From positions 1 through 64,000 of the forward strand of contig NZ_CANMZV010000012.1 of the NCBI RefSeq assembly GCF_947502415.1: 64,000 bases of DNA, written 5' to 3'. The stretch comes from an uncultured Photobacterium sp. (GTDB lineage: Bacteria > Pseudomonadota > Gammaproteobacteria > Enterobacterales > Vibrionaceae). The first letter of the stretch is position 1, and the number at the start of each line of letters is the position of its first letter. The notes beneath the pieces were generated by a model that had not been told where the DNA came from, made no database searches, and worked only from the letters and a program-made list of their open reading frames with translations. The translations under genes were made by a program, and so were the position numbers. Shown one piece after another: positions 44,498-56,174 of this stretch.

Positions 44498-47248
44498 TTA
44501 GTCAAGAGTACGCTTAACTTCAACGATTTCGTAAACTTCGATCTGGTCACCAACGCGAACATCATTGTAGTTCTTAACGCCGATACCACATTCGTAGCCG
44601 TTCTTAACTTCTTGAACGTCGTCTTTGAAGCGACGTAGTGACTCAAGCTCACCTTCGTAAATTACAACGTTCTCACGTAGTACACGGATAGGGTTGTTAC
44701 GCTTGATGATACCTTCAGTAACCATACAACCGGCGATAGCACCAATCTTAGGTGATTTGAAGACATCACGCACTTCAGCAAGGCCAATGATTTCCTGCTT
44801 GAATTCAGGAGCAAGCATGCCGCCCATCGCTGCTTTAACTTCGTCAATCAGCTGGTAGATGATTGAGTAGTAGCGCAGATCAAGGTTCTCAGTGTCAACA
44901 GTACGACGCGCAGATGCATCAGCACGAACGTTGAAACCAAGAATGATTGCGTTAGACGCAGCAGCCAGTACCGCATCAGTTTCAGTGATACCACCAACGC
45001 CAGAACCAACGATGTTCACCTTAACTTCGTCAGTTGAAAGCTTGCGTAGAGAATCTGCGATTGCTTCTACAGAACCCTGTACGTCCGCTTTAAGAACTAC
45101 GTTCAGCTCAGCAACTTCACCGGCAGCCATGTTTGCGAACATGTTCTCCAGTTTAGCTTTCTGCTGGCGAGCCAGTTTAATATCACGGAATTTACCCTGA
45201 CGGTAAAGCGCAACTTCACGAGCTTTACGCTCATCACGTACAACTGTTGCTTCGTCACCTGAAGACGGCACACCAGAAAGACCTAGGATCTCAACCGGGA
45301 TTGATGGACCCGCAGTTTCGATTTCTTTGCCTAGCTCATCACGCATCGCACGTACACGGCCATGTTCAAGACCACAAAGTACGATATCGCCCTTGCGAAG
45401 AGTACCTTCCTGAACAAGAACAGTTGCTACAGGACCACGGCCTTTATCCAGGCGAGATTCTACAACCACACCTTTCGCCATGCCTTCTTCTACAGCTGTC
45501 AGCTCAAGAACTTCAGACTGAAGAAGGATCGCTTCAAGAAGACCGTCAATGTTAGTACCTTGCTTCGCAGAGATATGAACGAAAATGTTCTCACCGCCCC
45601 ACTCTTCAGGGATAACATCGTACTGCGCCAGTTCGTTCTTCACGTTATCTGGGTTAGCATCTTCTTTATCGATCTTGTTCACTGCAACAATCAGAGGTAC
45701 GCCTGCCGCTTTCGCGTGCTGGATAGCCTCAATCGTTTGTGGCATTACACCATCGTCCGCAGCAACAACCAGTACAACGATATCCGTCGCCTGAGCACCA
45801 CGAGCACGCATAGCTGTAAATGCTGCGTGTCCCGGAGTATCAAGGAAGGTGATCATGCCGTTTTCAGTTTCAACGTGGTATGCACCGATGTGCTGGGTAA
45901 TACCGCCGGCCTCGCCTGAAGCTACGTGAGCTTTACGGATGTAATCAAGTGTCGATGTTTTACCATGGTCAACGTGACCCATGATAGTAACAACCGGTGC
46001 ACGAGGCACTGAAGCAAGGTTTTCGTCACGATCAGAAAGAACCGCTTCTTCCAGCTCGTTTTCTTTACGCAGGATAACTTTGTGACCCATTTCTTGAGCC
46101 ACTAGCGCAGCTGTTTCCTGGTCGATAACCTGGTTGATAGTCGCCATTGCGCCCATCTTCATCATAACCTTGATAACTTCAACGCCCTTCACAGACATCT
46201 TGTTAGCAAGCTCAGAAACAACGATGGTTTCGCCAATTACAACATCTTGCTTAGCAACGGTTGCTGTTTTGTCAAAACCGTGCTGCATTGAAGTCGGCTT
46301 GTGCATCTGCGGCTTACCGCGACCACGTTGATGACGGCCACCACGAGCATTGCGATCATCTGACTTAGCGCCAGCTTTTTTCTTCTTACGGCGACGACCG
46401 CCTTCTTCTTTACGATCCTGTTCGTCTTCAGCTGCGCGAGCGTAGCTAGACGTTGTAGTATGGTAATCTGATTTTTCCATATTAGTCGTACCCTGATCAG
46501 CCTTTGACCAGTTTTTTTCATTCATTTCTGCCATTTTGCGTGCCTCTTCTAGCTGGCGCTGACTTTCTTCTTCGGCTTTACGCTTGGCTTCCTCTTCCCG
46601 GCGACGTTGTAGCGCCTCAGCTTCTTTTTTAGCCTGTTCATCAGCGGCGGCTCGCTTAGCTTTTTCTTCAGCTAAACGCTTATCTTCAGCTTCACGTTGC
46701 GGCTTTTCCTCAGCGTCACGTTTGGCCTCTAGTTCTGCATTCTGTTTAGCTTTCTCGTCAGCTAAACGCTTTTCTTCAGCGGCACGTTTGGCTGCTTCTT
46801 CAGCCTCACGCTTCGCCTGCTCTTCCGCTTCTCGCTTGGCAGCTTCTTCGGCTGCACGCTTAACGGCTTCTTCAGCTTCACGTTTGGCAGCGTCTTCTGC
46901 CTGACGTTTTGCTTCTTCAGCGGCGCGCTGTTCTTCTTCAAGCGCAGAACGTTTTACATAGGTGCGCTTTTTGCGCACCTCAACCTGAACACTTTTACTC
47001 TTACCACCAGAGCCCGATACACTCAAAGTGCTACGGGTCTTGCGTTGAAGAGTAAGGCGTGTAGGAGCCCCGCCAGCGCTATCGCCACCATGTTCTTTCT
47101 TCAGGTGAGCTAACAGCGTCTGTTTTTCCTGTTGGCTTACGCTTTCTTCAGCTTTCTTGCTGATACCAGCATCGGCAAACTGTTTAAGCAAACGATCAAT
47201 CGGAGTACCAATTTCCTCGGCTAATGCTTTAACTGTAACCTCTGACAT
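44498..47248 (-). CDS. infB: Translation initiation factor IF-2
   Basis: A 916-residue IF-2, the GTPase that brings fMet-tRNA to the 30S subunit. The N-terminal IF2 domain (1-55) is followed by a long low-complexity region (about 105-240) built of Ala, Glu, Lys and Arg in [13 protein letters not shown] repeats. The GTPase has [17 protein letters not shown] and NKIDKEDA. Domains II-IV, including the fMet-binding end, complete the protein. The size matches Vibrionaceae and E. coli IF-2 (about 890). An internal start for the short isoform is likely but cannot be fixed by eye. Confidence 0.97.
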   Translation of the reverse strand: MSEVTVKALAEEIGTPIDRLLKQFADAGISKKAEESVSQQEKQTLLAHLKKEHGGDSAGGAPTRLTLQRKTRSTLSVSGSGGKSKSVQVEVRKKRTYVKRSALEEEQRAAEEAKRQAEDAAKREAEEAVKRAAEEAAKREAEEQAKREAEEAAKRAAEEKRLADEKAKQNAELEAKRDAEEKPQREAEDKRLAEEKAKRAAADEQAKKEAEALQRRREEEAKRKAEEESQRQLEEARKMAEMNEKNWSKADQGTTNMEKSDYHTTTSSYARAAEDEQDRKEEGGRRRKKKKAGAKSDDRNARGGRHQRGRGKPQMHKPTSMQHGFDKTATVAKQDVVIGETIVVSELANKMSVKGVEVIKVMMKMGAMATINQVIDQETAALVAQEMGHKVILRKENELEEAVLSDRDENLASVPRAPVVTIMGHVDHGKTSTLDYIRKAHVASGEAGGITQHIGAYHVETENGMITFLDTPGHAAFTAMRARGAQATDIVVLVVAADDGVMPQTIEAIQHAKAAGVPLIVAVNKIDKEDANPDNVKNELAQYDVIPEEWGGENIFVHISAKQGTNIDGLLEAILLQSEVLELTAVEEGMAKGVVVESRLDKGRGPVATVLVQEGTLRKGDIVLCGLEHGRVRAMRDELGKEIETAGPSIPVEILGLSGVPSSGDEATVVRDERKAREVALYRQGKFRDIKLARQQKAKLENMFANMAAGEVAELNVVLKADVQGSVEAIADSLRKLSTDEVKVNIVGSGVGGITETDAVLAAASNAIILGFNVRADASARRTVDTENLDLRYYSIIYQLIDEVKAAMGGMLAPEFKQEIIGLAEVRDVFKSPKIGAIAGCMVTEGIIKRNNPIRVLRENVVIYEGELESLRRFKDDVQEVKNGYECGIGVKNYNDVRVGDQIEVYEIVEVKRTLD

Positions 47249-47276
47249 GCTGCTCCTCCCTTGCTATCATTTGTAA

Positions 47277-48764
47277 TTACGCTTCGTCGCCGAACCAGCA
47301 GATGTTGCGCGCTGCCATGATTAGCTCACCCGCTTTTGCATCGTCCATGCCTTCAATGTCAGTCAGGTCATCAGTGCCCTGATCAGCCAAATCTTCAAGC
47401 GTACTCACACCTTTAGCTGCCAGTTTGAACGCCATTTCGCGTTCTAGACCGTCAAGACCAAGCAGGTCTTCTGCAGGTTCAACACCTTCAAAAGATTCTT
47501 CCTGGGCAAGAGCTAGCGTTGTTAGCGCTTCTTTAGCACGGTTACGTAGTTCGTTGACAGTGTCTTCATCCAGACCTTCAACGCCCATTAGCTCGTTTAC
47601 TGGAACATAAGCGATTTCTTCTAGTGATGTGAAGCCTTCTTCAACCAGTACAGCTGCGAAATCTTCATCAATATCTAGATGCTTGGTAAACGCTTCAATT
47701 GATTCCTGCGCTTCTTCCTGATGTTTCTTCTGAAGATCTTCTACAGTCATCACATTCAGTTCCCAGCCAGTTAGCTGAGATGCCAGGCGTACGTTCTGAC
47801 CACTGCGGCCGATTGCCTGAGCAAGGTTATCCTTCTCAACAGCAATGTCCATGGTGTGGTTATCTTCATCAACGATGATAGAACTAACTTCGGCCGGAGC
47901 CATCGCATTAATAACAAACTGTGCTGGGTTCTCGTCCCAAAGCACGATATCAATACGTTCGCCACCAAGCTCACCAGATACAGCCTGCACACGCGCGCCA
48001 CGCATACCAACACACGCACCAACAGGGTCGATACGCTTGTCGTTTGTCTTCACAGCAATCTTCGCACGAGAACCAGGATCGCGAGCCGCGCCCATCAGTT
48101 CAATCATCTCTTCGCCAATTTCTGGCACTTCGATGCGGAATAGCTCAGATAGCATCTCAGACTTAGAACGTGTCATGAACAACTGGAAACCACGCGCTTC
48201 CGGACGTACCGCATATAGCAGGCCACGTACACGGTCACCCGGACGGAAGTTTTCACGAGGTAGCTGATCATCACGCTGAATAACAGCTTCAGCGTTATTA
48301 CCAAGGTCAATGATAACAGCATCGCGATTAACTTTTTTAACAACACCAGTAATTAACTCACCTTCGTTGTCAATAAATTGTTCCACGATCTGAGCACGCT
48401 CAGCTTCACGTACTTTCTGTACGATAACCTGCTTAGCAGTCTGAGTCGTAATACGGTCAAATGTTACTGACTCGATTTCTTCTTCCACGAAGTCTTCAAG
48501 CTGAATAGTTTCATCATCGTACTGAGCAGCTTCGATTGTGATTTCCAGCGTTGGCTGAGTCACTTCTTCTACGGCCTTCCAGCGACGGAATGTATCAAAA
48601 TGACCGGTCTTACGGTCGATCGCTACACGTACGTCGATTTCTGCTTCGTATTTTTTCTTAGTCGCTGTTGCCAGTGCGATCTCTAGTGCTTCGAAGATAC
48701 GCTCACGAGGAACAGCTTTTTCGTTGGATACCGCTTCAACGACAGCCAAGATTTCTTTGTTCAT
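47277..48764 (-). CDS. nusA: Transcription termination/antitermination protein NusA
   Basis: A 495-residue NusA. Order: N-terminal RNA-polymerase-binding domain (1-125), S1 (about 135-200: [20 protein letters not shown]), KH1 and KH2 (200-345: [40 protein letters not shown]), and two acidic helix-hairpin-helix repeats to the end. Length equals E. coli NusA (495). It lies between rimP and infB in the standard operon. Confidence 0.97.
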   Translation of the reverse strand: MNKEILAVVEAVSNEKAVPRERIFEALEIALATATKKKYEAEIDVRVAIDRKTGHFDTFRRWKAVEEVTQPTLEITIEAAQYDDETIQLEDFVEEEIESVTFDRITTQTAKQVIVQKVREAERAQIVEQFIDNEGELITGVVKKVNRDAVIIDLGNNAEAVIQRDDQLPRENFRPGDRVRGLLYAVRPEARGFQLFMTRSKSEMLSELFRIEVPEIGEEMIELMGAARDPGSRAKIAVKTNDKRIDPVGACVGMRGARVQAVSGELGGERIDIVLWDENPAQFVINAMAPAEVSSIIVDEDNHTMDIAVEKDNLAQAIGRSGQNVRLASQLTGWELNVMTVEDLQKKHQEEAQESIEAFTKHLDIDEDFAAVLVEEGFTSLEEIAYVPVNELMGVEGLDEDTVNELRNRAKEALTTLALAQEESFEGVEPAEDLLGLDGLEREMAFKLAAKGVSTLEDLADQGTDDLTDIEGMDDAKAGELIMAARNICWFGDEA

Positions 48765-48786
48765 TTCTAATGCCCCAATTTAGCGG

Positions 48787-49242
48787 TTAGAACTTTGGAA
48801 CCAGGTTGGCCTTGGAGATATTGCTTAGTGCAAATGTTTCTTCATTGCCATCAACTTTCACTGTGACTAGCTCACCGTCAACGGAAACAATGTCACCTTT
48901 CCACTTACGGCGATTTTCCATCGCCATTTTCAATACCAGGCTGACCTCGTGGCCAATAAATTGCTGATAATGTGCTGCTTTAAATAGCGGCCTTTCCAGA
49001 CCAGGGGATGACACCTCCAGGTTGTAAGCCACAGTAATTGGATCTTCAACATCCATTACCGCACTAATTTGGCGGCTAACCTCTGCACAGTCGTCAACGA
49101 AAATGCCGTTTTCATGATCGATAAAAACACGCAAAGTTGAGTGCTCGCCTGCACGGATAAATTCCAAACCGACTAATTCATAGCCCAAAGCCGTTACCGG
49201 CGCTTCAAGCAGTTCAGTCAATTGCATCTCTAAAGCTGTCAA
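48787..49242 (-). CDS. rimP: Ribosome maturation factor RimP
   Basis: A 151-residue RimP, needed for 30S maturation. The start is taken as TTG at 49242 ([20 protein letters not shown]), because it aligns with the family N-terminus and has GGGGG about six nt upstream. An ATG five codons later would cut into the conserved region, and the longer open frame runs into the terminator-like leader. [20 protein letters not shown] is the family signature. It is the first protein gene after tRNA-fMet in the metY-rimP-nusA-infB operon. Confidence 0.92.
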   Translation of the reverse strand: MTALEMQLTELLEAPVTALGYELVGLEFIRAGEHSTLRVFIDHENGIFVDDCAEVSRQISAVMDVEDPITVAYNLEVSSPGLERPLFKAAHYQQFIGHEVSLVLKMAMENRRKWKGDIVSVDGELVTVKVDGNEETFALSNISKANLVPKF

Positions 49243-49259
49243 AACAACCCCCTGGAAAC

Positions 49260-49280
49260 AAAAAAAGGGCACTAAAGCCC
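49260..49280 (-). terminator. Small terminator-like hairpin just before rimP
   Basis: On the minus strand GGGC-tttagt-GCCC is followed at once by seven T residues, 18 bp before the rimP start. The stem is only four GC pairs, so it is a weak terminator or attenuator candidate. Confidence 0.4.
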
Positions 49281-49313
49281 AGTAAATACCTGAATGGTCA
49301 TTTTTCAGATAAT

Positions 49314-49340
49314 AAAAAACCCCGAATTACGGGGTTTTTT
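49314..49340 (-). terminator. Terminator between tRNA-fMet and rimP
   Basis: AAAAAACCCCG, a five-base loop, CGGGGTTTTTT; symmetrical. It lies 84 bp past the tRNA and before rimP, so expression of the operon must pass it or start beyond it. Confidence 0.8.
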
Positions 49341-49423
49341 ATTACTGGACCCTGATTATCACAGCGCATAGCTATGATAGAAAAAACGTACTTCTTTAAA
49401 AGAATAGCCGTTTTTTCAAAAGT

Positions 49424-49500
<77 letters not shown>

Positions 49501-49557
49501 TCCGTAATCTGACGACGATTATATCGTTCAGATGTTACTCTTTCAAGTAACGAATCA

Positions 49558-49642
49558 TGGTGCCGAGAAGGGGACTTGAACCCCTACACCTTGCGGCACT
49601 AGCACCTCATGCTAGCGTGTCTACCAATTTCACCATCTCGGC
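49558..49642 (-). tRNA. leuU: tRNA-Leu (GAG)
   Basis: An 85-nt class II tRNA with long variable arm and encoded CCA. Acceptor GCCGAGA / TCTCGGC; anticodon stem-loop CTAGC-ATGAGGT-GCTAG gives anticodon GAG. Its place after secG matches E. coli leuU. Confidence 0.96.
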
Positions 49643-49653
49643 TAAATCTTTAA

Positions 49654-49986
49654 TTACTGAGGAATATCGCTGTTTGCAGGAACATTCTCAGTTTTTTCTA
49701 CAACTTGCTCTGCTGCAGGGGCTGTTAGGTCTTCCCAGCCGCTTGTTTCTTTCGCTTGCTTAGCACTAATATTGCCAAGAACAAGACTGATAACGAAGAA
49801 AACAGTTGCACAAATTGCGGTCATTCGGGTTAAAAAGTTTCCAGAGCCGCTCGCGCCAAACAGCGTACCTGATGCGCCAGCCCCGAATGAAGCTCCCATA
49901 TCTGCGCCTTTACCTTGTTGAACCAAAACTAGGCCAATTACACCAAGCGCAGCCAACAGATAAATCACAAGTAGAATTTCGTACAT
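49654..49986 (-). CDS. secG: Protein-export membrane protein SecG
   Basis: A 110-residue SecG, the small auxiliary subunit of the SecYEG translocon. Two membrane segments (about 2-22 and 53-73) enclose the conserved QQGKGADMGASFGAGASGTL and FGASGSGNFLTRMT loop. The start at 49986 (MYEILLVIYLLAALGVIGLV) has AGGTGG five nt upstream. The tail is variable and polar. Length equals E. coli SecG (110). It is followed 11 bp later by the tRNA-Leu gene. Confidence 0.96.
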   Translation of the reverse strand: MYEILLVIYLLAALGVIGLVLVQQGKGADMGASFGAGASGTLFGASGSGNFLTRMTAICATVFFVISLVLGNISAKQAKETSGWEDLTAPAAEQVVEKTENVPANSDIPQ

Positions 49987-50186
49987 GGGTTCCACCTATG
50001 GTTAAATTGTTGTGCCGGCTTTGCTTAAGCAGTGCCAGCGCACTCCCTAACTAAAGGAGCGAGGGAATACTAGCGAAACCCTCCCCTTGTGACAAGTAAA
50101 ATTTAACAAAAAAACTATTGCCATGAATTACTTGACTAAGTTTTAAGCAAAACCGACTCCAAAGTTACTTCCCGTTGAGGAAAAGA

Positions 50187-51524
50187 TTAGCAGTTATCCT
50201 TCACGGCCTGTGCAATCGCCAGCGCTGATTCTTTAACTAAATCAGCGTCTTCGCCTTCTACCATTACACGGATTAAAGGTTCAGTACCAGATTTGCGCAA
50301 CAGCACTCGACCGCTATCTCCAAGTTTAGCTTCTACCGCAGCCTGTGCCGCCAGAACAGCCTCAGACTCAAGCGGATTAGCATCACTTGCGAAACGGACA
50401 TTTTCCAGCACCTGCGGGTACATTGCCATACCATCAGTCAGCTCTTTCAGTGTCATTTTGCTGCCAACAATCGAAGCCATGACTTGCAAGCCAGCAACAA
50501 TACCGTCACCCGTTGTCACTTTATCGAGCAAGATCACATGGCCAGAATTCTCAGCACCAATCAACCAATTGTGCTTTTGCAGCTCTTCCATCACATAGCG
50601 GTCACCCACTTTGGCTCGAACAAACGGAATGCCCAGATTCTTCAGCGCCACTTCCATGCCCAAATTGGTCATCAAAGTACCAACAACACCACCTTTCAGC
50701 TCTCCACGGCGAAGGGCATCACGAGCAATAATGTACGCAATTTGATCACCATCAACCTTGTTGCCTTCTTCGTCAACCATGATTACGCGGTCGCCGTCAC
50801 CATCCAGTGCAATACCGAAATGTGCTTTTTCTTCCAGTACCTTAGCCTGAAGAGCTGCCACGTCAGTCGCGCCTACTTTATCATTGATATTGATACCGTT
50901 CGGCTCACAACCCAGCGTGATCACCTCAGCACCTAACTCTTTGAAAACATTCGGAGCAATGTGATAGGTTGCACCGTGGGCACAGTCAACAACGATCTTG
51001 TAACCAGCCAGGCTCAACTCTGTCGGGAATGTACCTTTACAGAACTCAATGTAACGACCTGCAGCATCATTGATACGGTAAGCCTTACCCAGCATGGCTG
51101 ATTCAACACATGTCAATGGTTTTTCCATCTCTTCTTCGATAGCCAGCTCAATTTCATCAGGCAGCTTGGTTCCTTCTGAAGAGAAGAATTTAATACCGTT
51201 ATCATAATAAGGGTTGTGGGAAGCTGAAATAACGATACCAGCTTCGGCACGAAAAGTACGGGTTAGATAAGCAACCGCCGGTGTTGGCATCGGACCGGTA
51301 AATGCAGCCTGCAGACCAGCAGCAGCTAGGCCGGCTTCCAATGCTGATTCCAGCATATAGCCGGAAATACGGGTATCTTTACCAATGATCACCTTATTGG
51401 TGCCTTGCTTGGACAGAACCCGACCTGCCGCCCAGCCAAGTTTCAAAACAAAATCTGGTGTAATTGGTGCTTTACCTACCAATCCGCGAATACCATCCGT
51501 ACCAAAGAACTTACGTTCAGCCAT
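50187..51524 (-). CDS. glmM: Phosphoglucosamine mutase
   Basis: A 445-residue alpha-D-phosphohexomutase converting glucosamine 6-phosphate to glucosamine 1-phosphate for UDP-GlcNAc. [20 protein letters not shown] is the N-terminal signature, [20 protein letters not shown] holds the phosphoserine, [14 protein letters not shown] binds metal, and [19 protein letters not shown] ends domain 4. Length equals E. coli GlmM (445). It starts nine bp after the folP stop. Confidence 0.97.
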   Translation of the reverse strand: MAERKFFGTDGIRGLVGKAPITPDFVLKLGWAAGRVLSKQGTNKVIIGKDTRISGYMLESALEAGLAAAGLQAAFTGPMPTPAVAYLTRTFRAEAGIVISASHNPYYDNGIKFFSSEGTKLPDEIELAIEEEMEKPLTCVESAMLGKAYRINDAAGRYIEFCKGTFPTELSLAGYKIVVDCAHGATYHIAPNVFKELGAEVITLGCEPNGININDKVGATDVAALQAKVLEEKAHFGIALDGDGDRVIMVDEEGNKVDGDQIAYIIARDALRRGELKGGVVGTLMTNLGMEVALKNLGIPFVRAKVGDRYVMEELQKHNWLIGAENSGHVILLDKVTTGDGIVAGLQVMASIVGSKMTLKELTDGMAMYPQVLENVRFASDANPLESEAVLAAQAAVEAKLGDSGRVLLRKSGTEPLIRVMVEGEDADLVKESALAIAQAVKDNC

Positions 51525-51533
51525 TTTCAGCTC

Positions 51534-52379
51534 CTAGCAATTTATCTTATGTTCCTGCTCTAATGTCATCCGACACACTTTCAATACATCAACAGTTTCT
51601 TGTGCATCGTGGACCCGAATGATCTGTGCCCCTTTCATGGCAGCAATTGCTGCGCAAGCCAGGCTACCAGCCAGACATTCTGCAGGCTTTTTATCAAGTA
51701 GTTTAAATATCATTGATTTACGCGACATACCGACCAGCAGCGGTAAACCAAATTGATGAAATTTATATAACTGCGCAAGCAGCTGGTAATTATGCTCTAG
51801 CGTTTTGCCAAAACCAAACCCAGGATCAAGCAATAACCGCTCGCGGCCGATTCCAGCCTCTTCACATACTGCAACCCGCTCGGTGAGAAAATCGCTGACA
51901 TCCGTAATTAAATCGTCATATTGAGGCTGGGCCTGCATTGTACGCGGTTGCCCCTGCATATGCATTAAACAAATTGGCACCCCGGCGTTGGCAGCTGCTG
52001 CTACAGCACCCGGTTCCTGTAAGGCCCGAACGTCATTAATCAAATCAGCGCCGGCCTTAACGGCTTCGGTCATCACTTGTGCCTTGCTGGTATCCACCGA
52101 GATCCAGCAATCAAACCGCTGGCGAATTGCTTCTATAACCGGAACCACTCGTTCAAGCTCGTCCTCCAAAGCCACATCCACAGCCCCAGGACGAGTCGAC
52201 TCGCCACCAATATCGATAATACTGGTTCCTGCAGCCAGCATCTCCTCGACATGGTACAAAGCCTTATCCTGGTGAAAGAATTTACCACCATCCGAAAAAG
52301 AATCAGGAGTGATGTTTAAAATACCCATGGTATGGGCATAAGAAAGATCGAGAGTCTTATCTCTACTGGTCAGGATCAT
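51534..52379 (-). CDS. folP: Dihydropteroate synthase
   Basis: A 281-residue TIM-barrel enzyme joining p-aminobenzoate to dihydropterin pyrophosphate in folate synthesis; the sulfonamide target. TMGILNITPDSFSDGGKFF and IIDIGGESTRPGA are the two PROSITE-type signatures, and LLDPGFGFGKTLEHNYQLLA follows. The start at 52379 is chosen for the GGGGGAAGG site upstream; seven earlier codons are open. Order ftsH-folP-glmM is as in E. coli, with a terminator after ftsH. Confidence 0.96.
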   Translation of the reverse strand: MILTSRDKTLDLSYAHTMGILNITPDSFSDGGKFFHQDKALYHVEEMLAAGTSIIDIGGESTRPGAVDVALEDELERVVPVIEAIRQRFDCWISVDTSKAQVMTEAVKAGADLINDVRALQEPGAVAAAANAGVPICLMHMQGQPRTMQAQPQYDDLITDVSDFLTERVAVCEEAGIGRERLLLDPGFGFGKTLEHNYQLLAQLYKFHQFGLPLLVGMSRKSMIFKLLDKKPAECLAGSLACAAIAAMKGAQIIRVHDAQETVDVLKVCRMTLEQEHKINC

Positions 52380-52476
52380 CGCCTTCCCCCATAACGCCAA
52401 GCATCTGTAGCAGCGAGAGGAAATACTTCCCCTCGATACAACAGCCTGCTTAGTAATCCATAACAGCTAAACAAAA

Positions 52477-52502
52477 AAAACCCCGAGACAGCTCGGGGTT
52501 TT
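52477..52502 (-). terminator. Terminator of ftsH
   Basis: CCCCGAG, loop ACAG, CTCGGGG, flanked by A and T runs on the two sides (AAAA...TTTT). Confidence 0.85.
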
Positions 52503-52519
52503 ACTGTTTAGCTCACAAA

Positions 52520-54478
52520 TTATACTTGCGGCTTGTTGTCTTCTTTGTCATCTGCATCAGGAGTTTCGACTTTTTCAGTCACTGTATTATCAGCGGCCTT
52601 ATCGTCCTTTTCCTCAGCCGTTTCGCCCTCAGAAGCAACTAGCGTGTCATTTTCATCGGTCCAACCTTTAGGAGCTCGAATAACCGATTTACGCGCCATC
52701 AAGTCATCAATCTGACCAGCATCAATGGTCTCATACTTCATCAATGCTTCTTTCATTGCATGCATGATATCCATATTCTGCATCAGAATTTCACGTGCAC
52801 GCTCATAGTTACGGTCGATCAGAGCACGAACTTCATTGTCGATTGCGCGCGCCGTCTCGTCGGACATATGTTTAGTCTGGGTTACAGAGCGACCAAGGAA
52901 CACTTCACCTTCGTCTTCAGCATACAATAGCGGACCCATCTTATCCGAGAAGCCCCACTGAGTGACCATCTTACGCGCAATATCAGTTGCTCGCTCGATA
53001 TCGTTCGATGCACCAGTCGACACTTTCTCCACACCGTAAATCAGCTCCTCAGCCAAACGACCGCCGTACAGGCTTGAAATCATTGACTCAAGGAATTCAC
53101 GCGAATGACTGACACGATCCTGCTCCGGCAGGTACATGGTCACACCTAAAGCACGACCACGAGGAATGATAGACACCTTGTAAACCGGATCATGGTCAGG
53201 TACCAGACGGCCAATAATCGCGTGGCCAGCTTCGTGATAAGCCGTCGACTCTTTCTGCTCATCCGTCATCACCATGGACTTACGCTCGGCGCCCATCATG
53301 ATTTTGTCTTTCGCCAGCTCAAACTCCACCATGGAAACGGTACGCTTGTTACCACGTGCAGCAAACAAGGCTGCTTCGTTAACCAGGTTAGCCAGATCCG
53401 CACCAGAGAAGCCTGGAGTACCACGCGCGATCAGCGATGGTTTCACATCGTTGTCCAGCGGTACTTTACGCATATGCACTTTTAGGATCTGCTCACGGCC
53501 ACGGACATCCGGCAGGCCAACTACGACCTGGCGGTCGAAACGACCAGGACGCAATAGCGCTGGGTCAAGTACGTCAGGACGGTTAGTTGCAGCGATAACG
53601 ATAATACCTTCATTACCTTCAAAACCATCCATCTCAACCAGCATCTGGTTCAGGGTCTGTTCACGCTCATCGTGACCACCACCCACACCAGCACCACGCT
53701 GGCGACCTACGGCATCAATCTCATCAATGAAAATAATACAAGGCGCCGCTTTCTTGGCTTGTTCGAACATGTCACGGACACGGGATGCACCCACACCGAC
53801 AAACATTTCAACGAAGTCAGAACCGGAAATAGTGAAAAACGGTACTTTAGCTTCACCAGCAATTGCTTTTGCCAGCAAGGTCTTACCTGTACCAGGAGGA
53901 CCAACCATCAGTACGCCAGTTGGGATCTTACCACCCAGCTTCTGGAAACGACTTGGATCACGCAGGTAATCCACCAGCTCTTTAACGTCTTCTTTCGCTT
54001 CGTCACAACCGGCAACGTCTGCGAAAGTCGTCTTGATCTGGTCTTCGCTCATCATGCGCGCTTTAGATTTACCAAACGACATGGCACCTTTGCCACCACC
54101 GCCCTGCATCTGGCGCATAAAGAAAATCCAAACACCAATCAGAAGGAGCATTGGGAACCATGAAATGAAGATAGAAGCCAGCAGGCTTGGCTCTTCAGGT
54201 GGTGTACCCATCACCTTCACATTAGCGTTAATTAAGTCGTCTAGCAGCTTCTGGTCGTTATAGACAGGCAGATAAGTAACGTATCGCGTGTTATCACGTT
54301 TATAAACGGTGATTTCACGATCATTGAATCGCGCTTCCCTTATCTGATCCTGACCGATTTCACGGACAAAGGTTGTATAGTCGACTTGACGGCCAGCACT
54401 ATCGCCTGGACCGAAGCTCTGAAAAACAGACATCAGAACCACAGCGATAACCAACCACAGAATCAAGTTTTTTGCCAT
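52520..54478 (-). CDS. ftsH: ATP-dependent zinc metalloprotease FtsH
   Basis: A 652-residue membrane AAA protease degrading short-lived regulators (LpxC, sigma32 in E. coli) and damaged membrane proteins. Two membrane segments (about 5-23 and 97-118) flank a periplasmic domain. The AAA module has [23 protein letters not shown] and the second region of homology; the zinc site is HEAGH. The start [20 protein letters not shown] at 54478 is identical in style to E. coli. The tail is acidic and variable. Confidence 0.97.
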   Translation of the reverse strand: MAKNLILWLVIAVVLMSVFQSFGPGDSAGRQVDYTTFVREIGQDQIREARFNDREITVYKRDNTRYVTYLPVYNDQKLLDDLINANVKVMGTPPEEPSLLASIFISWFPMLLLIGVWIFFMRQMQGGGGKGAMSFGKSKARMMSEDQIKTTFADVAGCDEAKEDVKELVDYLRDPSRFQKLGGKIPTGVLMVGPPGTGKTLLAKAIAGEAKVPFFTISGSDFVEMFVGVGASRVRDMFEQAKKAAPCIIFIDEIDAVGRQRGAGVGGGHDEREQTLNQMLVEMDGFEGNEGIIVIAATNRPDVLDPALLRPGRFDRQVVVGLPDVRGREQILKVHMRKVPLDNDVKPSLIARGTPGFSGADLANLVNEAALFAARGNKRTVSMVEFELAKDKIMMGAERKSMVMTDEQKESTAYHEAGHAIIGRLVPDHDPVYKVSIIPRGRALGVTMYLPEQDRVSHSREFLESMISSLYGGRLAEELIYGVEKVSTGASNDIERATDIARKMVTQWGFSDKMGPLLYAEDEGEVFLGRSVTQTKHMSDETARAIDNEVRALIDRNYERAREILMQNMDIMHAMKEALMKYETIDAGQIDDLMARKSVIRAPKGWTDENDTLVASEGETAEEKDDKAADNTVTEKVETPDADDKEDNKPQV

Positions 54479-54527
54479 GTCACTCAAGGTGTTAACCTCG
54501 CGATAACTTAAAGATGAATTTAGGGTA

Positions 54528-55157
54528 CTACAGTTTATAACCTGTAGCTACAATATAAACCTCACGAGAGCGATCTCGTGATGAATCCGGTTTCCGAATT
54601 TTGACCGCTTTGAACATGCTGCGAACTTCAGCCAGATACTGATCAAAGCCTTCACCCTGGAAAACTTTTACCGCAAAGCTGCCGTTCGGCGCAAGTACTT
54701 GTCTACACATATCTAATGCTAGTTCAACAAGATACATAGCTCTAGGCTGATCTGAAGCTAAATTGCCACTCATGTTAGGAGCCATATCTGACAGTACCAC
54801 ATCAACCATATCTGGCTGAATGCGTTCCAACAGTGCATCTAACACAGCTTCTTCACGAAAATCCCCCTGCAGGAAGCTCACGCCTGGCAGGGAATCCATT
54901 GGCAAAATATCACAGGCGATAACTTGTCCGCTATCACCAACAACTTCCGCCGCATATTGTGACCAACCACCCGGTGCAGCACCAAGATCGACCACTGTCA
55001 TGCCTGGTTTTAACAGCTTGTCTTTATTCTGAATTTCTTCAATTTTGAAAATAGCGCGGGAACGATAGCCTTTCTTTTGCGCTTCAAGAACATATTTATC
55101 ATCAAAATGCTCTTTCAGCCAACGGCCTGAACTACCCGAGTGCTTTTTTTTACTCAT
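54528..55157 (-). CDS. rlmE: 23S rRNA (uridine 2552-2'-O)-methyltransferase
   Basis: A 209-residue RlmE (FtsJ/RrmJ), methylating U2552 in the ribosomal A loop. [20 protein letters not shown] binds SAM; the catalytic K-D-K residues are in [20 protein letters not shown] and [10 protein letters not shown]. Length equals E. coli (209). It lies directly upstream of ftsH and divergent from yhbY, as in E. coli. Confidence 0.97.
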   Translation of the reverse strand: MSKKKHSGSSGRWLKEHFDDKYVLEAQKKGYRSRAIFKIEEIQNKDKLLKPGMTVVDLGAAPGGWSQYAAEVVGDSGQVIACDILPMDSLPGVSFLQGDFREEAVLDALLERIQPDMVDVVLSDMAPNMSGNLASDQPRAMYLVELALDMCRQVLAPNGSFAVKVFQGEGFDQYLAEVRSMFKAVKIRKPDSSRDRSREVYIVATGYKL

Positions 55158-55297
55158 GATTTACCTAATGAGTTAGCGTACTTATAAAGTATACTTGACC
55201 ACCACGCAGTGGCATATACTAAACAAATTAGTCTTCTAGACTAGATGGCGTTAGAATACCCTGTTTTCAACCCTTGTAATATAAAAATAGAGTCATC

Positions 55298-55594
55298 ATG
55301 AATCTAAGCACCAAACAGAAGCAATACCTAAAAGGCCTTGCTCACAACCTAAAACCTGTTGTCCTTATGGGTGCAAACGGCCTAACTGAAGCAGTTTTGG
55401 CTGAGATTGAACTCGCGCTTGACCACCATGAGCTTATCAAGGTTAAGGTAGCGGCTGAAGAGCGTGAAACAAAGGTTTTGATCGTGGATGCAATTATTCG
55501 CGAAACTAAAGCTGAAAAAGTACAGGTTATCGGTAAAACGCTAGTTCTATATCGCCCAAGCGAAGAGCGCAAAATCGAACTTCCTCGAAAATAA
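55298..55594 (+). CDS. yhbY: RNA-binding protein YhbY (CRM domain)
   Basis: A 98-residue CRS1-YhbY domain protein associated with pre-50S ribosomes. NLSTKQKQYLKGLAHNLKPV and VVLMGANGLTEAVLAEIELA (GANGLT loop) followed by LDHHELIKVKV are the family signature. Length is near E. coli YhbY (97). It is divergent from rlmE and ends in a strong terminator. Confidence 0.96.
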   Translation: MNLSTKQKQYLKGLAHNLKPVVLMGANGLTEAVLAEIELALDHHELIKVKVAAEERETKVLIVDAIIRETKAEKVQVIGKTLVLYRPSEERKIELPRK

Positions 55595-55620
55595 AAAAGG
55601 CCGCCGCTGCGGCCTTTTTT
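55593..55620 (+). terminator. Terminator of yhbY
   Basis: AAAAAAGGCCGC, a four-base loop, GCGGCCTTTTTT; symmetrical and partly overlapping the yhbY stop. Confidence 0.9.
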
Positions 55621-55700
55621 ACGTCTCGATAATGGCATGGAATGCTTTCCATTGCAGCCAACGGTAACATTCCCTAACAATTCATGCCCTATATACCAGC

Positions 55701-56174
55701 TTATAGATAAGCTACTTCGGCAATTTCGAATTCTTTCTGGCCACCAGGTGTCGTAATCGTCACCTCGTCGTCCTGCATCTTGCCAATCAGGCCACGTGCA
55801 ATCGGAGAGTTTACAGAAATACGGCCTGCCTTGATGTCAGCCTCGTCGTCACCCACAATCTGGTAGGTCACTTCATCTTCGGTATCAACATCAATCAGGG
55901 TTACTGTCACACCAAAAATCACCTTACCTGAGTTTTCCATCTTGGTAACATCAATCACCTGGGCTACAGACAGCTTGTATTCGATATCACGGATCTGTGC
56001 TTCACAGATACCCTGCTCTTCACGAGCAGCGTGATATTCCGCGTTTTCTTTCAAATCGCCCAGTTCGCGCGCTTCACCGATCGCTTGAGAGATTAGTGGA
56101 CGACGCTTAACCAGAACTTCCAGTTCTTCACGCAGCAATTTCTCACCACGTACGGTCATTGGAATCTTATCCAT
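55701..56174 (-). CDS. greA: Transcription elongation factor GreA
   Basis: A 157-residue GreA that rescues backtracked RNA polymerase by stimulating transcript cleavage. The N-terminal coiled coil carries the acidic tip in [20 protein letters not shown]. The C-terminal FKBP-like domain ends [20 protein letters not shown] and [10 protein letters not shown]. Length is near E. coli GreA (158). It is followed by the porin gene in the divergent direction. Confidence 0.97.
   Translation of the reverse strand: MDKIPMTVRGEKLLREELEVLVKRRPLISQAIGEARELGDLKENAEYHAAREEQGICEAQIRDIEYKLSVAQVIDVTKMENSGKVIFGVTVTLIDVDTEDEVTYQIVGDDEADIKAGRISVNSPIARGLIGKMQDDEVTITTPGGQKEFEIAEVAYL

Noticed and set aside
46584-46904. 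Long serine/alanine-rich plus-strand open frame
   Set aside because: It is the antisense of the Ala/Glu/Lys repeat region of infB; codon bias of the repeats keeps the other frames open.
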